Origin: CADCVT01 sp036389155
GTDB lineage: Bacteria > Actinomycetota > Thermoleophilia > Solirubrobacterales > Solirubrobacteraceae
Assembly: GCA_036389155.1 (NCBI GenBank)
Contig: DASVQN010000050.1
Coordinates: forward strand, 1-64,000
DNA length: 64,000 nt
Direction: 5' to 3'
Positions 32,538 through 40,903 of the stretch are shown here, in pieces (within the stretch, counting starts at the first letter, position 1; every line of letters begins with the position of its first letter). The position numbers and the translations under genes are program-made. A model generated the notes under the pieces. That model ran no database searches. It was not told the origin of the DNA and saw only the letters and a program-made list of their open reading frames with translations.

Positions 32538-34142
32538 TCATCGCCTGCGACCCACCGAGACGCGCGACATCATCCCGCCGTCCTCGTGGTCCAGGATGTG
32601 GCAGTGGAAGACGAAGTTGCCGCGGAAGTCGGTGAACGGCATGTCGATGACGACCTTCGACGGGTGCTCGGGCGACCCCGGCGGCAGCGGGACGATGTCC
32701 TGGTCGCCCGGCAGCGACGCGGGGCCTCCGCCCGCGTCGATCACCCTGAAGTCGTCCTGGTGGATGTGGAACGGGTGGTACTCGTCCGACTTGTTGTAGA
32801 TGACCCAGCGCTCGGTCGTCCCGAGCCGCGGCGTGGCGTCCGCGATGTCGGGGTCGAACACCGCGTTGTCGATCGTGAAGAGCGGGACGTCCGGCGGGCG
32901 CCCGTCGATGTCGAACGTGAACCGGCGGGTCGGGCCGCGCCGCGTCGGGAACCGCTGCGTGTCCCCACGCAGCCGCCGTGGCGGGGCGATCGACGGGGCC
33001 GGTGCGCCGTCGACGCGGACGGTGGCGAGCGTGTCCTCCTTGAAGACGAGCCGGCCCTGGTCGAAGTCGAGCGCCTTGAGGACGCGCGTGCCGGCCTCCG
33101 GGCCGCGGACGAGCACGTCGAAGCGCCGGCCGGGCGGCACCACGAGCGACGTGCGGCGCACGGCGCGCCGCAGCGTGTTGCCGTCCTGCGCGACGACGGT
33201 GAGGCCGTCGCGCGCGCTGGTGCTGGGGTCGACGAGCGCGACCTCGTACCAGACGGCGGAGGAGACGTTCGCGAGCCGCCAGAGCTGGGTCTCCCCGGGG
33301 CGGATGGCGATGTTCGGGTCGACGAGCCCGTTGACGGTCCGGTGCGTGGGGTTGGCCCAGTCGTGGTCGCCCGCGATCTCCACGTCGCCCGCGGCCGGCT
33401 CTTCGACCTGCACGTCCTTGAGCGCCAGGCTGCGGGTGCGGACCCTGCGCAGGCGCCTGGGCAGGTCGCGACGGGAGTCGCCCACGAGCAGCATCCCCGC
33501 GAGCCCGCGGAAGACCTGGTCGTCCGTGCAGCCGTGGAGGTGGGCGTGGTACCAGAACGTGCCGCGGTCGTGGTTGCGCGGGATGCGGAAGCGGAAGCGG
33601 GACGGCCCGTTCGGCAGCTCGATGAGCACGTTGTCGCCGAACGGCTTCGTCTCGCGCGGCGTCACGTGCAGGCCGTGGAAGTGGAGGTTCGTCGCCTGGT
33701 CCGTCCCTGGCGCGGCGGGCGGAGCGGTGGACCCGTGGTCGTGCGCCGCGCCGTCCGCGGAGGCAGGGCAGTTGGCCCCGGTCGCGCGCTCGGGGATGCT
33801 GAGCGCGTTGTCGAGCGTGATCTCGACCAGGTCGCCGCGCTGGACGTGCAGGGTCGGGCCGACGATGCCGCGCTCGGTCGGGCCGTTCGGGCGCGACGCC
33901 GAGTAGGTCTGCGCGCCGCCGACGGTGACGCCGCTGATATCGACGCTGCCGTTCTGCGCCGTGAGCGTCGTCTCGAGCCGCCCCCCGCGGCTGCGCACCA
34001 CCGGCGGCTCGGTGAACGGATGCCGGGGCACGAAGGGGGCCGGCGGGATGGGCCGCACCGAGGGCTCCTGCGACGCCTGCGCGTGCGCCTTCGTGTCGTC
34101 GTCGCGGCTGCGCGTCGTCAGGACGATCGCGAGCACGAGCAC
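32538..34142 (-). CDS. Membrane-anchored multicopper oxidase (534 aa from GTG; 553 aa if the upstream AUC is used)
   Basis: Three-domain laccase/bilirubin-oxidase type enzyme that oxidises phenols or metals while reducing O2 to water. All copper motifs are present: NLHFHGLHV (H154, H156), WYHAHLHG (H199, H201), HPFHIHQDDF near 458 and FHCHILDHEDGGMM near 515, with Cys as the T1 ligand and Met as probable axial ligand. The GTG at 34142 cuts a transmembrane helix in half. Nineteen further in-frame codons (34199-34143) restore it as KSSRLVRIGLGATLVLVLAI, but the only start-like codon there is ATC at 34199, exactly six bases after the -10 box. The tyrosinase gene follows 33 bases downstream. Confidence 0.9.
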   Translation of the reverse strand: MLVLAIVLTTRSRDDDTKAHAQASQEPSVRPIPPAPFVPRHPFTEPPVVRSRGGRLETTLTAQNGSVDISGVTVGGAQTYSASRPNGPTERGIVGPTLHVQRGDLVEITLDNALSIPERATGANCPASADGAAHDHGSTAPPAAPGTDQATNLHFHGLHVTPRETKPFGDNVLIELPNGPSRFRFRIPRNHDRGTFWYHAHLHGCTDDQVFRGLAGMLLVGDSRRDLPRRLRRVRTRSLALKDVQVEEPAAGDVEIAGDHDWANPTHRTVNGLVDPNIAIRPGETQLWRLANVSSAVWYEVALVDPSTSARDGLTVVAQDGNTLRRAVRRTSLVVPPGRRFDVLVRGPEAGTRVLKALDFDQGRLVFKEDTLATVRVDGAPAPSIAPPRRLRGDTQRFPTRRGPTRRFTFDIDGRPPDVPLFTIDNAVFDPDIADATPRLGTTERWVIYNKSDEYHPFHIHQDDFRVIDAGGGPASLPGDQDIVPLPPGSPEHPSKVVIDMPFTDFRGNFVFHCHILDHEDGGMMSRVSVGRRR

Positions 34143-34205
34143 GAGGGTGGCGCCGAGACCGATGCGAACCAGCCGACTGGACTTCAGGAGATCGCGGATG
34201 GCACG

Positions 34206-34235
34206 AACCTAGACCGGGGACGTGCCGTCAGTCAA
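34206..34235 (-). promoter_or_regulatory. Housekeeping-type promoter of the multicopper oxidase/tyrosinase unit
   Basis: On the minus strand TTGACT (34235-34230) and TAGGTT (34211-34206) are separated by 18 bases, a good match to the primary sigma factor consensus and the best -35/-10 pair in the window. It sits in a locally AT-rich patch (about 34228-34290). Transcription should start near 34199. Confidence 0.65.
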
Positions 34236-34287
34236 GTTTTCCCTATCGAACTGCTCTACCTCATTCGGTTGCCGTCCGTTCGAATGG

Positions 34288-35235
34288 TCACCGATCCCCT
34301 GAAGTGGCCGTGAGCGCCGCGAAGCCGTCGCGCCACGTCGGCCACTTCGGCTGCCAGCGGAGCGCGGTCTTCGCCTTCGCGTTCGACGCCCCGCGGATCT
34401 CGCACATCATCGCGACCATGTGCTCGCCGAGCGGGCGCGCGAGCCAGCGCGGGATGCGACGGGGCGGCTTCGCGCCGACCGCCTCGGCGAGGACCGGGAG
34501 CCACTCGCGCACCGGCGCCGGCTCGTCGTCGCACACGTTGTAGATCTCGCCCGGCGTCCAGCGCTCGAGGGCGGCGAGGGTCGCGCCCGCCGCGTCCTCG
34601 ACGTGGCAGAACGACCACACGCCGCCGCCGTCCCCCACCACCGGGAACTTCCGGCGCCGGACCATCTCCCACTGGTCGCCTCCCGGCGCCAGGCCCGTGC
34701 CGGGGCCGTAGAAGCCGCCGTACCGCAGCGCCACGCCGCCGTGCGCGGTCACCGCGGCCTCGAGGTGGAGGATCGCGGCGAGCGTCGTGCGGACCTGCTT
34801 CGGCGGGTCGGGGTCGAGCGGGTCGTCCTCCGTCTTGACCGGGCCGCCGGTGCGGGCGGCGGGCCAGCCGGCGTAGCTCTGGGCGATGACCCGCTCCACG
34901 CCGCTGCGGCGCGCGGCCTCGAGGAGGTGGTCGGTGCCCTCCGTCCTCAGCCGGTTGGTCTGGGCAAACGACTTCTCGAACCTCCGGAGGTCGAGGTCTC
35001 CGGCGAGCGCCGTCATCTGGTGGACGATGGCGTCGGGCGCGGCGGCGGCGACCGCGGCGATCACCGCGTCGCGGTCCAGGCCGTCGAGGACGACCGGCTC
35101 GGCGCCGAGGGCGCGCAGGTCGCCGGCCTTGGCGGGCGAGCGCGTGGTCCCGACGACGGTGTGGCCGCGCTCGATCAGCAGGGGAGTCAACGTGCGGCCG
35201 ACGGCGCCGGTCGCACCTGCGAGGAAGATCTTCAT
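34288..35235 (-). CDS. NAD(P)-dependent SDR oxidoreductase/epimerase-like (315 aa)
   Basis: An atypical extended SDR. The dinucleotide motif GATGAVGRTLTPLL is at residues 7-20; the usual Tyr-x3-Lys site is not clear, the corresponding region being VIAQSYAGWPA. The substrate part carries GGFYGPGTGL and SFCHVEDAAGATLAALE, as in sugar-nucleotide epimerase relatives. Substrate unknown. The ATG has a GGAGGG ribosome-binding site 3 bases upstream. It is divergent from the SigJ-like gene with 36 bases between, a pairing that suggests the sigma factor controls it. The 88 bases to the multicopper oxidase promoter hold no gene. Confidence 0.82.
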   Translation of the reverse strand: MKIFLAGATGAVGRTLTPLLIERGHTVVGTTRSPAKAGDLRALGAEPVVLDGLDRDAVIAAVAAAAPDAIVHQMTALAGDLDLRRFEKSFAQTNRLRTEGTDHLLEAARRSGVERVIAQSYAGWPAARTGGPVKTEDDPLDPDPPKQVRTTLAAILHLEAAVTAHGGVALRYGGFYGPGTGLAPGGDQWEMVRRRKFPVVGDGGGVWSFCHVEDAAGATLAALERWTPGEIYNVCDDEPAPVREWLPVLAEAVGAKPPRRIPRWLARPLGEHMVAMMCEIRGASNAKAKTALRWQPKWPTWRDGFAALTATSGDR

Positions 35236-35271
35236 GACCCTCCGACGAGACGGCCTGCCAGCCTGTGACAG

Positions 35272-36162
35272 GTGACGACCGACGACGCCCTCCGACGCCT
35301 CGCGTTCGCCGTCGCCTACCGGATGCTGGGCGCCGTCGGCGACGCGGAGGACGTCGCGCAGGAGGCGCTCATCCGCCTGCATCGCGAGGCCGAGGACGTC
35401 GAGAACCCCGAGGCGTTCGTGACCACCGTCGCGACGCGGCTGGCGATCGACGTCCTGCGGTCGGCGCGCGCGCGCCGCGAGACGTACACGGGCTCGTGGC
35501 TCCCCGAGCCGCTGGTCGAGGATCCCGCCCTCCGGCGCGTCGAGGACGACGACACGATCTCGCTCGCCTTCCTCCTCCTGCTCGAGCGCCTGACGCCGGA
35601 GGAGCGCGCCGTGCTCGTGCTCCGCGAGGCGTTCGACTACCCGTTCGCCGAGATCGCGCGGATCGTCGACAAGAGCGAGCAGAACTGCCGCCAGATCCTG
35701 ACCCGCGCGCGTCGGCGGATCGACGACGAGCGCCCGCGCTTCGACCCGGACCCCGAGCAGCGCCACGAGCTCGCCGCGCGGTTCCTCCGGGCCGCGCGCG
35801 ACGGCGACATGGACGGGCTGATCGCGCTCCTCTCCCCGCAGGTCGTCCTCACCGGCGACGGCGGCGGCAAGGCGCGCGCGCTGCCGAGGCCGCTGGTCGG
35901 CGCGGCCGGGGCCGCCCGCGCCCTCGCCGCGTTCTACGAGCTCGGCGAGCGGTGGGGCATCACGTTCGAGCCCGTCATCGTCAACGGCCAGCCGGGCTTC
36001 CGGTCGCTGGACCCGGAGGGACGGCTGGCGAACGTCGTCGGGATCGACGTCGACGGCGGGCGCATCGTCCGCGTCCACTCGATCCTCAACCCGGACAAGC
36101 TCGCCCACCTCGGCCCGCTGTCCACCGCGGCGCTGCGCCCGAGCGCGCGTCAGCCGGAGTAG
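35272..36162 (+). CDS. sigJ: ECF-type RNA polymerase sigma factor, SigJ-like (296 aa)
   Basis: The sigma-70 region 2 (FAVAYRMLGAVGDAEDVAQEA, residues 11-31, promoter melting and -10 binding) and region 4 (LTPEERAVLVLREAFDYPFAEIARIV, about 105-130, -35 binding) are joined by a short linker. A C-terminal SnoaL-like domain (about 165-290) marks the SigJ subgroup, in which it controls activity without a classical anti-sigma factor. No anti-sigma gene is adjacent. GTG 35272. The divergent SDR gene is a likely target. In mycobacteria SigJ is linked to peroxide resistance; whether that holds here is not known. The 3' end overlaps rmlC by 13 bases. Confidence 0.92.
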   Translation: MTTDDALRRLAFAVAYRMLGAVGDAEDVAQEALIRLHREAEDVENPEAFVTTVATRLAIDVLRSARARRETYTGSWLPEPLVEDPALRRVEDDDTISLAFLLLLERLTPEERAVLVLREAFDYPFAEIARIVDKSEQNCRQILTRARRRIDDERPRFDPDPEQRHELAARFLRAARDGDMDGLIALLSPQVVLTGDGGGKARALPRPLVGAAGAARALAAFYELGERWGITFEPVIVNGQPGFRSLDPEGRLANVVGIDVDGGRIVRVHSILNPDKLAHLGPLSTAALRPSARQPE

Positions 36163-36722
36163 CGGAAGGGCAGGTCGCCCTCGATCTCCTTGAGCGTCGG
36201 CGCGGTCTTGTCGCGCTCGGACGGGATCAGCTCGTCGACCGGGACCGGCCACTCGATCCCGATGTCGGGGTCGTCGTACTTGATCCCGCGCTCGTTCTCG
36301 TCGGAGTAGTAGTTCGACTGCTTGTAGAAGACGTCGGCGAGGTCGGAGACGACGCAGAAGCCGTGCGCGAAGCCGATCGGGCAGTAGACCATCCGGCCGT
36401 TGTCCTCGGTCAAGTCGAAGGCCTCCCACTCGCCGTAGGTCGGCGAGCCGCGGCGCAGGTCGACGACGACGTCGACGATGTGGCCGCGCCCGGCGCGAAT
36501 CAGCTTGGCCGCGCCGTCGCCGATCTGGAAGTGCATGCCGCGGACGATGCCGCGCTTGGAGCGCGAGTGGTTGTCCTGCACCATCTCCTCGGCGATCCCG
36601 AGGTCCGCGAACTCGTTGCGGCGGTAGGTCTCGACGAAGAAGCCGCGCTCGTCGCCCAGGACCTTCGCCTGGATGAGGCCGACCCCCTGGATCCGGGTCT
36701 CAAGTCGTTCGAATCGGGCCAT
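36150..36722 (-). CDS. rmlC: dTDP-4-dehydrorhamnose 3,5-epimerase family protein (190 aa)
   Basis: RmlC-type cupin enzymes epimerise C3 and C5 of a 4-keto-6-deoxyhexose nucleotide. The sequence follows the family throughout: DERGFFVETYRRNEF, VQDNHSRSKRGIVRGMHFQ (catalytic His64), YCPIGFAHGFCVVSD and a Tyr-rich C-terminal part (YKQSNYYSDENERG). Length is normal. The ATG is preceded by TAGGGT 11 bases upstream and by no ribosome-binding site. Together with the RmlD-like gene at 29361 it suggests synthesis of an L-rhamnose-like sugar. Its first 23 bases overlap the end of the upstream glycosyltransferase gene on the same strand. Confidence 0.92.
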   Translation of the reverse strand: MARFERLETRIQGVGLIQAKVLGDERGFFVETYRRNEFADLGIAEEMVQDNHSRSKRGIVRGMHFQIGDGAAKLIRAGRGHIVDVVVDLRRGSPTYGEWEAFDLTEDNGRMVYCPIGFAHGFCVVSDLADVFYKQSNYYSDENERGIKYDDPDIGIEWPVPVDELIPSERDKTAPTLKEIEGDLPFRYSG

Positions 36723-37644
36723 AGTGGCCGGTCACCCTAGCGGCGCGCTGCGTCCCGAAGGCGGCGATGTCGGCCTGCAGGTCGTGCACCAGCCGCGGCC
36801 ACACGCGCGAGGCCCGGAACTGCTCGGCCTTCAGCCGCCCGCGCACGCGCACGCGGTGCCACGTCCGCGGAAAGCGCTCGACCTGCCCGAGGAGGAACGA
36901 CAGCGCGCCGCCGTGGCTGACCTCGAGGTAGTCGATCCCCCGCTCGAGCCCGTGCTGCGGCGACAGCGGCTCGCTGAGCACGAGGTGCCCGGCGGCCAGG
37001 TGCAGGCACACGCGGTTCTCGAACGACCAGTACGTGTCGTTGTGCAGGTTGATCCCGACGTCGTGGCCGGCCATCAGCGACTCGAGCTCGGCGGCGCCGA
37101 CGCCGAAGGCCTCGTGCAGGAGGTCCGGATGCTCGGCCTTCGCCGCCGCGAGCATCTGCTCGCGGTGCGGCGTCGAGCGCCCCACGAACAGGACGCGCGG
37201 CTTGCCGGTCAGCGGGCGGACGTCGCGGTACAGGCGGTCGCTCACGGGCAGCGGGACGCTGCGCCACACCGGCAGGATGGCCTCCGCGGTCGGCGCGATG
37301 AGCGGGTCGAACGACACGACGCGGTCGAACGACGACGCGTCGACCTGCTCGAGCTCCCACCGGCGGCGGTCCAGGTCGTGGTGCCCGCCGGCGGCGTCGC
37401 GGGGGATCGGCTCGGTGAGGAAGCCCAGCGTCGTGGTACGCAGCCCCTCGAACGTGCCCGCCGGGATGATCTCGGGGCGGAACACGACGACGACGTCCGG
37501 CGCGAAGGCGTCGAGGTCCGACCGCAGCGCGGTCGCGTCGCCGTGGCGGCGGAACTCGTAGAAGCGGGTGGTGAAGCGCGGGTGCTCGTCGCCAAGCGCG
37601 CACACCTCGAAGAACGTCTTCTGACCGACGAAGGCGAGCCGCAT
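36700..37644 (-). CDS. CgeB-like glycosyltransferase (314 aa)
   Basis: Paralog of the gene at 27344: the start MRLAFVGQKTFFE, the middle VVVFRPEIIPAGTFEG, VLFVGRSTPHREQML, HDVGINLHNDTYWSFENRV, AAGHLVLSEPLSPQHGLERG and the end RGRLKAEQFRASRVWPRLVHD all align. The nucleotide-sugar binding half is complete, so it is probably active. The stop lies inside rmlC (23-base overlap), so rmlC is probably in the same transcript. ATG 37644 is preceded by TATCGT 10 bases upstream, overlapping the promoter of the divergent methyltransferase gene. Confidence 0.78.
   Translation of the reverse strand: MRLAFVGQKTFFEVCALGDEHPRFTTRFYEFRRHGDATALRSDLDAFAPDVVVVFRPEIIPAGTFEGLRTTTLGFLTEPIPRDAAGGHHDLDRRRWELEQVDASSFDRVVSFDPLIAPTAEAILPVWRSVPLPVSDRLYRDVRPLTGKPRVLFVGRSTPHREQMLAAAKAEHPDLLHEAFGVGAAELESLMAGHDVGINLHNDTYWSFENRVCLHLAAGHLVLSEPLSPQHGLERGIDYLEVSHGGALSFLLGQVERFPRTWHRVRVRGRLKAEQFRASRVWPRLVHDLQADIAAFGTQRAARVTGHYGPIRTT
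36734..36739 (-). promoter_or_regulatory. -10 hexamer of rmlC
   Basis: TAGGGT on the minus strand lies 11 bases before the rmlC ATG and inside the 3' end of the upstream glycosyltransferase gene. It may give rmlC a separate, short-leader transcript. Confidence 0.35.
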
Positions 37645-37653
37645 GGGCGCGAG

Positions 37654-37660
37654 TACGATA
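37654..37660. promoter_or_regulatory. Overlapping divergent -10 hexamers
   Basis: TACGATA contains TACGAT (37654-37659) facing the ATG at 37669, nine bases away, and TATCGT on the minus strand (37660-37655) facing the ATG at 37644, ten bases away. The 24-base gap has no room for two independent promoters. Confidence 0.5.
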
Positions 37661-37668
37661 GCCGCGCG

Positions 37669-38589
37669 ATGCCCGACTGGCAGGAGCGCATCACGCGCGA
37701 GACCAACCCCGCGGTGCGGGTGGAGCACGATCTCCGCTACCGCCTGGCCGAGCCACTGATCCTCGGCGCCCGCACCTGGGCGGACCTCGGCTGCGGCAAC
37801 GGCGTCGCCGCCGCGGACGCCGTCGGCGGCATGTACCCGGGCCGCGCGGTGCTCGTCGACGCCGAGGAGCGCGCGGTCGAGACGGCCGCGTCCGAGCTGC
37901 GCGCCGGCGAGACGGTCCCCGTCGTCGCGGACCTGACCGACCGCGACGCGCTCGCGCGTCTGCGCGAGACGATCCTCGAGGGCGAGGGGCCGCGTGCGGT
38001 GACCTGCTTCGAGGTCATCGAGCACCTGCAGACCTTCGTGCCGCTCGTCGAGCTGCTCTCCGAGCTGGCCGAGGCGGGCGAGGCGACCGTCCTGCTCAGC
38101 GTCCCGAACGACGACTTCTGGGCGATCGACAACCCGTTCCACGAGACGACGTGGGGCGAGGGCTCGTTCGCGGAGCTGCGCAGCCTGCTGCCCGGCGGCA
38201 CCGTCGTCGCGCGCCAGCTCGCGCTGCAGGGGTCGGCGGTCGTGCCCGAGGGCCACGACGGCGAGAAGGTCACCGTCGCCATCCAGCCCGCCGCCGAGGG
38301 CGCGGTCCCGACGCACTTCCTGGCCGCGATGGGGCCGCAGGCGGCGGCGCTCGGCGTGCACGCCGGCGTCGCGCAGACCGACCTCGACGAGACGCGCGCG
38401 TGGGAGCGCCAGCGCGAGTCCGACCTCGCGCACATGGAGGCGCTGCATCGCCAGATCGCGAGGCTCCAGGGCGAGAACGACGGCTTCCGCACCGAGCTGC
38501 AGGCCAACCACAGGGAGTTCGAGGACTGGCGCCGGTACATCCACGAGCTCGAGGGCAAGCTCGGGCTGCCGCTGTCCGGCCACAAGTGA
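37669..38589 (+). CDS. SAM-dependent methyltransferase with C-terminal coiled coil (306 aa)
   Basis: Class I Rossmann methyltransferase: motif I is TWADLGCGNGVAAADAVG (about residues 36-53), then VLVDAEERAVETA and CFEVIEHLQTFVPLVELLSE (motif IV region). After residue 235 the chain is charged and heptad-like (RQIARLQGENDGFRTELQAN), a coiled coil that could tether the enzyme to a glycosyltransferase complex, as in WbdD- or WsaE-like chain modifiers; no kinase domain is present. The GTG of the next gene overlaps the stop (GTGA). Role in methylating a sugar of the glycan is inferred. Confidence 0.8.
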   Translation: MPDWQERITRETNPAVRVEHDLRYRLAEPLILGARTWADLGCGNGVAAADAVGGMYPGRAVLVDAEERAVETAASELRAGETVPVVADLTDRDALARLRETILEGEGPRAVTCFEVIEHLQTFVPLVELLSELAEAGEATVLLSVPNDDFWAIDNPFHETTWGEGSFAELRSLLPGGTVVARQLALQGSAVVPEGHDGEKVTVAIQPAAEGAVPTHFLAAMGPQAAALGVHAGVAQTDLDETRAWERQRESDLAHMEALHRQIARLQGENDGFRTELQANHREFEDWRRYIHELEGKLGLPLSGHK

Positions 38590-39839
38590 AGGTCTGCTTC
38601 CTCGTCAACGACCTCCAGCTCTCCGGCGGGGTGGGCGTGGTCGTCGAGCACGCGCGGCGCCTCGCCCACGACCACGGCTTCGACACCGCGCTCGTCCTGG
38701 TGCGCGAGCAGGAGCTGCCGAGCTGGCGCTACGAGGCGCTCGCCGACGTGCGCGTCCTGCCGCTCGAGGAGGCGCGGCGCGAGCGCTTCGACGTCGCGGT
38801 CGCGACGTGGTGGGAGACGACGTTCACGCTCTTCGACGTCCCCGCCGAGCGCCACGCGTACTTCGTCCAGTCGCTCGAGGACCGCTTCTACCGCCACGAC
38901 CAGGCCGAGCGCGTCGGCGCGGCGCTGACCCTCGACCTTCCCGTCGCGTTCATCACCGAGGCGCGGTGGATCCAGCGCACGCTGCAGGAGCTGCGCCCCG
39001 GCGCGCCCGTGCACCTCGTGCGCAACGGGATCGACAAGCGCGCGTTCGCGTCGCCGGACGCGATCGAGACCCGCCTCGACGGGCCGCTGCGCGTGCTCGT
39101 CGAGGGCCACCCGGGCGTGTGGTTCAAGGGCGTCCCGGACGCGGTCGCGAGCGTGCGCGCGATGCGCGAGCCGCACCACCTGACGATCGTGACCGGCTGG
39201 CCCGAGGAGCTGGGGGAGCTGGCCGACGCGGCCGACCGCGTGGAATCGCAGCTGACGCACCGCGAGATGGCAGCCGTGTACGCGGAGAGCGACGTCGTGC
39301 TGAAGCTGTCGCACGTGGAAGGCATGTACGGGCCGCCACTGGAGGGCTTCCACATGGGCGCCACGACCGTGACGACCGAGGTGACCGGCCACGACGAGTA
39401 CGTCCGCCACGGGTGGAACGGGATGGTCGTCGACTGGGACGATGTGCGCGGGACGGCGCGCACGCTCGACCTCCTGGCCCGCGACCGGCGCTACCTGCAC
39501 TTCCTCAAGCACAACGCGCTGGCGACGGCGCGCGGGTGGCCGACGTGGGAGCAGGCGGCGCAGTTCATGGCGCTCGCGCTGCTGCGGGTCCGCCGCGAGG
39601 CGCCGCCGACCGCCGACGACAGCGCGGCCGCGCTGATGAGCGACCTGCGCGGGGGGATCGAGGCCTACCGCGAGCACCTCGTCGAGCGGGGCGACTTCGC
39701 GCGGCAGGTCGAGCGCGTGGAGCGCCTGAAGCGCATCGGGCCGGTGGGCAAGGCGCGGGCGGTGTGGCGGTCGCCCGCGGTGCAGCGGACGGTCGGGCCG
39801 CACGTGCTCCGCGCGGCCAAGCGCGTCCTCGGGCGATGA
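38586..39839 (+). CDS. GT4-type glycosyltransferase (417 aa)
   Basis: GT-B fold enzyme. N-terminal half starts VCFLVNDLQLSGGVGVVVEH; the donor-binding half includes VLVEGHPGVWFKGV, VVLKLSHVEGMYGPPLEGF with an intact E-x7-E, and GATTVTTEVTGHDEYVRHGWN. It continues with a 100-residue helical tail. It is the intact relative of the degenerate gene at 26250. GTG overlaps the methyltransferase stop, and its own stop overlaps the next ATG, so 37669-40903 is one coupled operon (methyltransferase and two glycosyltransferases). Confidence 0.87.
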   Translation: MKVCFLVNDLQLSGGVGVVVEHARRLAHDHGFDTALVLVREQELPSWRYEALADVRVLPLEEARRERFDVAVATWWETTFTLFDVPAERHAYFVQSLEDRFYRHDQAERVGAALTLDLPVAFITEARWIQRTLQELRPGAPVHLVRNGIDKRAFASPDAIETRLDGPLRVLVEGHPGVWFKGVPDAVASVRAMREPHHLTIVTGWPEELGELADAADRVESQLTHREMAAVYAESDVVLKLSHVEGMYGPPLEGFHMGATTVTTEVTGHDEYVRHGWNGMVVDWDDVRGTARTLDLLARDRRYLHFLKHNALATARGWPTWEQAAQFMALALLRVRREAPPTADDSAAALMSDLRGGIEAYREHLVERGDFARQVERVERLKRIGPVGKARAVWRSPAVQRTVGPHVLRAAKRVLGR

Positions 39840-40903
39840 GGCTCCCGGGCCGCGGGCGGCCGGCGCCTCTGCGGATCGACGCGCCGCGCGCGCTTGCGAC
39901 GCTTCTCCGCGACGGCCCGGCGCCCCTCGACCCCCGGCCCGTCCCCGACCGCCTGCACGCCGCGTTCGTGGTCCCCTGGTTCTTTGAGGGCAGCGGCGGC
40001 CACTCCACGATCGCGAACCTCGTCCGCGGCCTGGAGGCGCGGGGGCACGACGTGTCGGTCTGGCTCGAGGAGGGGACGGCCGGCGACTTCGGCGCGTTCT
40101 TCGGGCCGGGCGGCCGGGTGATGGAGGGGTTCGACGCGTGGGACGGCGCGGACGTCGTCGTGGCCACCGGCTGGCAGACCGTCCACCGGGCGCTGCTGCT
40201 GCCCGGCTGCGGCGCCCGCGCGTACCTCGTGCAGGACCACGAGCCCGAGTTCTACGGGACGTCGGCCGAGCGCACGTGGGCCGAGCAGACGTACGCGCTC
40301 GGCCTGCACTGCGTCTGCGCGTCGCCGTGGCTCGCGGACCTGGTGCGCGAGCGGTACGGCGCGGCCGCGTCGTCCTTCGACCTCGGGGTGCGGCACGACG
40401 TCTACCAGCCGCTGGCCCTTCCGCGGCGCGACGATCTTGTGGTGTTCTACGCGCGCGCGGTGACCGCGCGCCGGGCCGTGCCGCTCGGGGTCCTCGCGCT
40501 GGAGGAGCTCGAGCGGCGGGGCAGCTGCCTGAAGCCGCTGCTGTTCGGCGAGCCGCGCCCGCTGGCGACGCGGTTCGAGCAGGCGGGGGTCCTCGAGCCG
40601 GCCGACCTCGCCCGCCTCTACAACGAGGCGACGGTCGGCCTCGTCCTGTCGATGACGAACCCCTCGCTCGTTCCCACGGAGATGCTCGCCTGCGGGCTGC
40701 CCGTCGTCGACATCGCCAGCGACGCGATGGTCGCGACGTTCGGCCGCGAGGGCCCGGTCACGCTCGCCGACTTCGATCCGATCGCGATCGCCGACGCGCT
40801 GGAGGCCGGGGGCCGCGGCGGCGGCGAGGCGTTCGTCGCACAGCGGACGTGGGAGAACGCCGCCGCTCAGGTCGAGGCCGGGCTGCGCGCCGCCTTCTCG
40901 TAG
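39836..40903 (+). CDS. WsaF-like GT4 glycosyltransferase (355 aa)
   Basis: The layout resembles WsaF-type rhamnosyltransferases: AAFVVPWFFEGSGGHSTIANL, then AYLVQDHEPEFYGTSAERTW, the central VFYARAVTARRAVPLGVLAL and a donor-site segment LVLSMTNPSLVPTEMLACGLPVV in which Glu lies before MLACG. A rhamnosyl donor would fit the RmlC/RmlD-like genes nearby, but specificity is inference. Its 3' end overlaps the convergent gene by 37 bases. Start ATG 39836 is fixed by the ATGA overlap. Confidence 0.82.
   Translation: MRLPGRGRPAPLRIDAPRALATLLRDGPAPLDPRPVPDRLHAAFVVPWFFEGSGGHSTIANLVRGLEARGHDVSVWLEEGTAGDFGAFFGPGGRVMEGFDAWDGADVVVATGWQTVHRALLLPGCGARAYLVQDHEPEFYGTSAERTWAEQTYALGLHCVCASPWLADLVRERYGAAASSFDLGVRHDVYQPLALPRRDDLVVFYARAVTARRAVPLGVLALEELERRGSCLKPLLFGEPRPLATRFEQAGVLEPADLARLYNEATVGLVLSMTNPSLVPTEMLACGLPVVDIASDAMVATFGREGPVTLADFDPIAIADALEAGGRGGGEAFVAQRTWENAAAQVEAGLRAAFS

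Noticed and set aside
30963..36162. Oxidative island as a horizontally acquired element
   Set aside because: No integrase, direct repeats, tRNA or marked composition change at its borders; genes overlap their neighbours smoothly at both ends.
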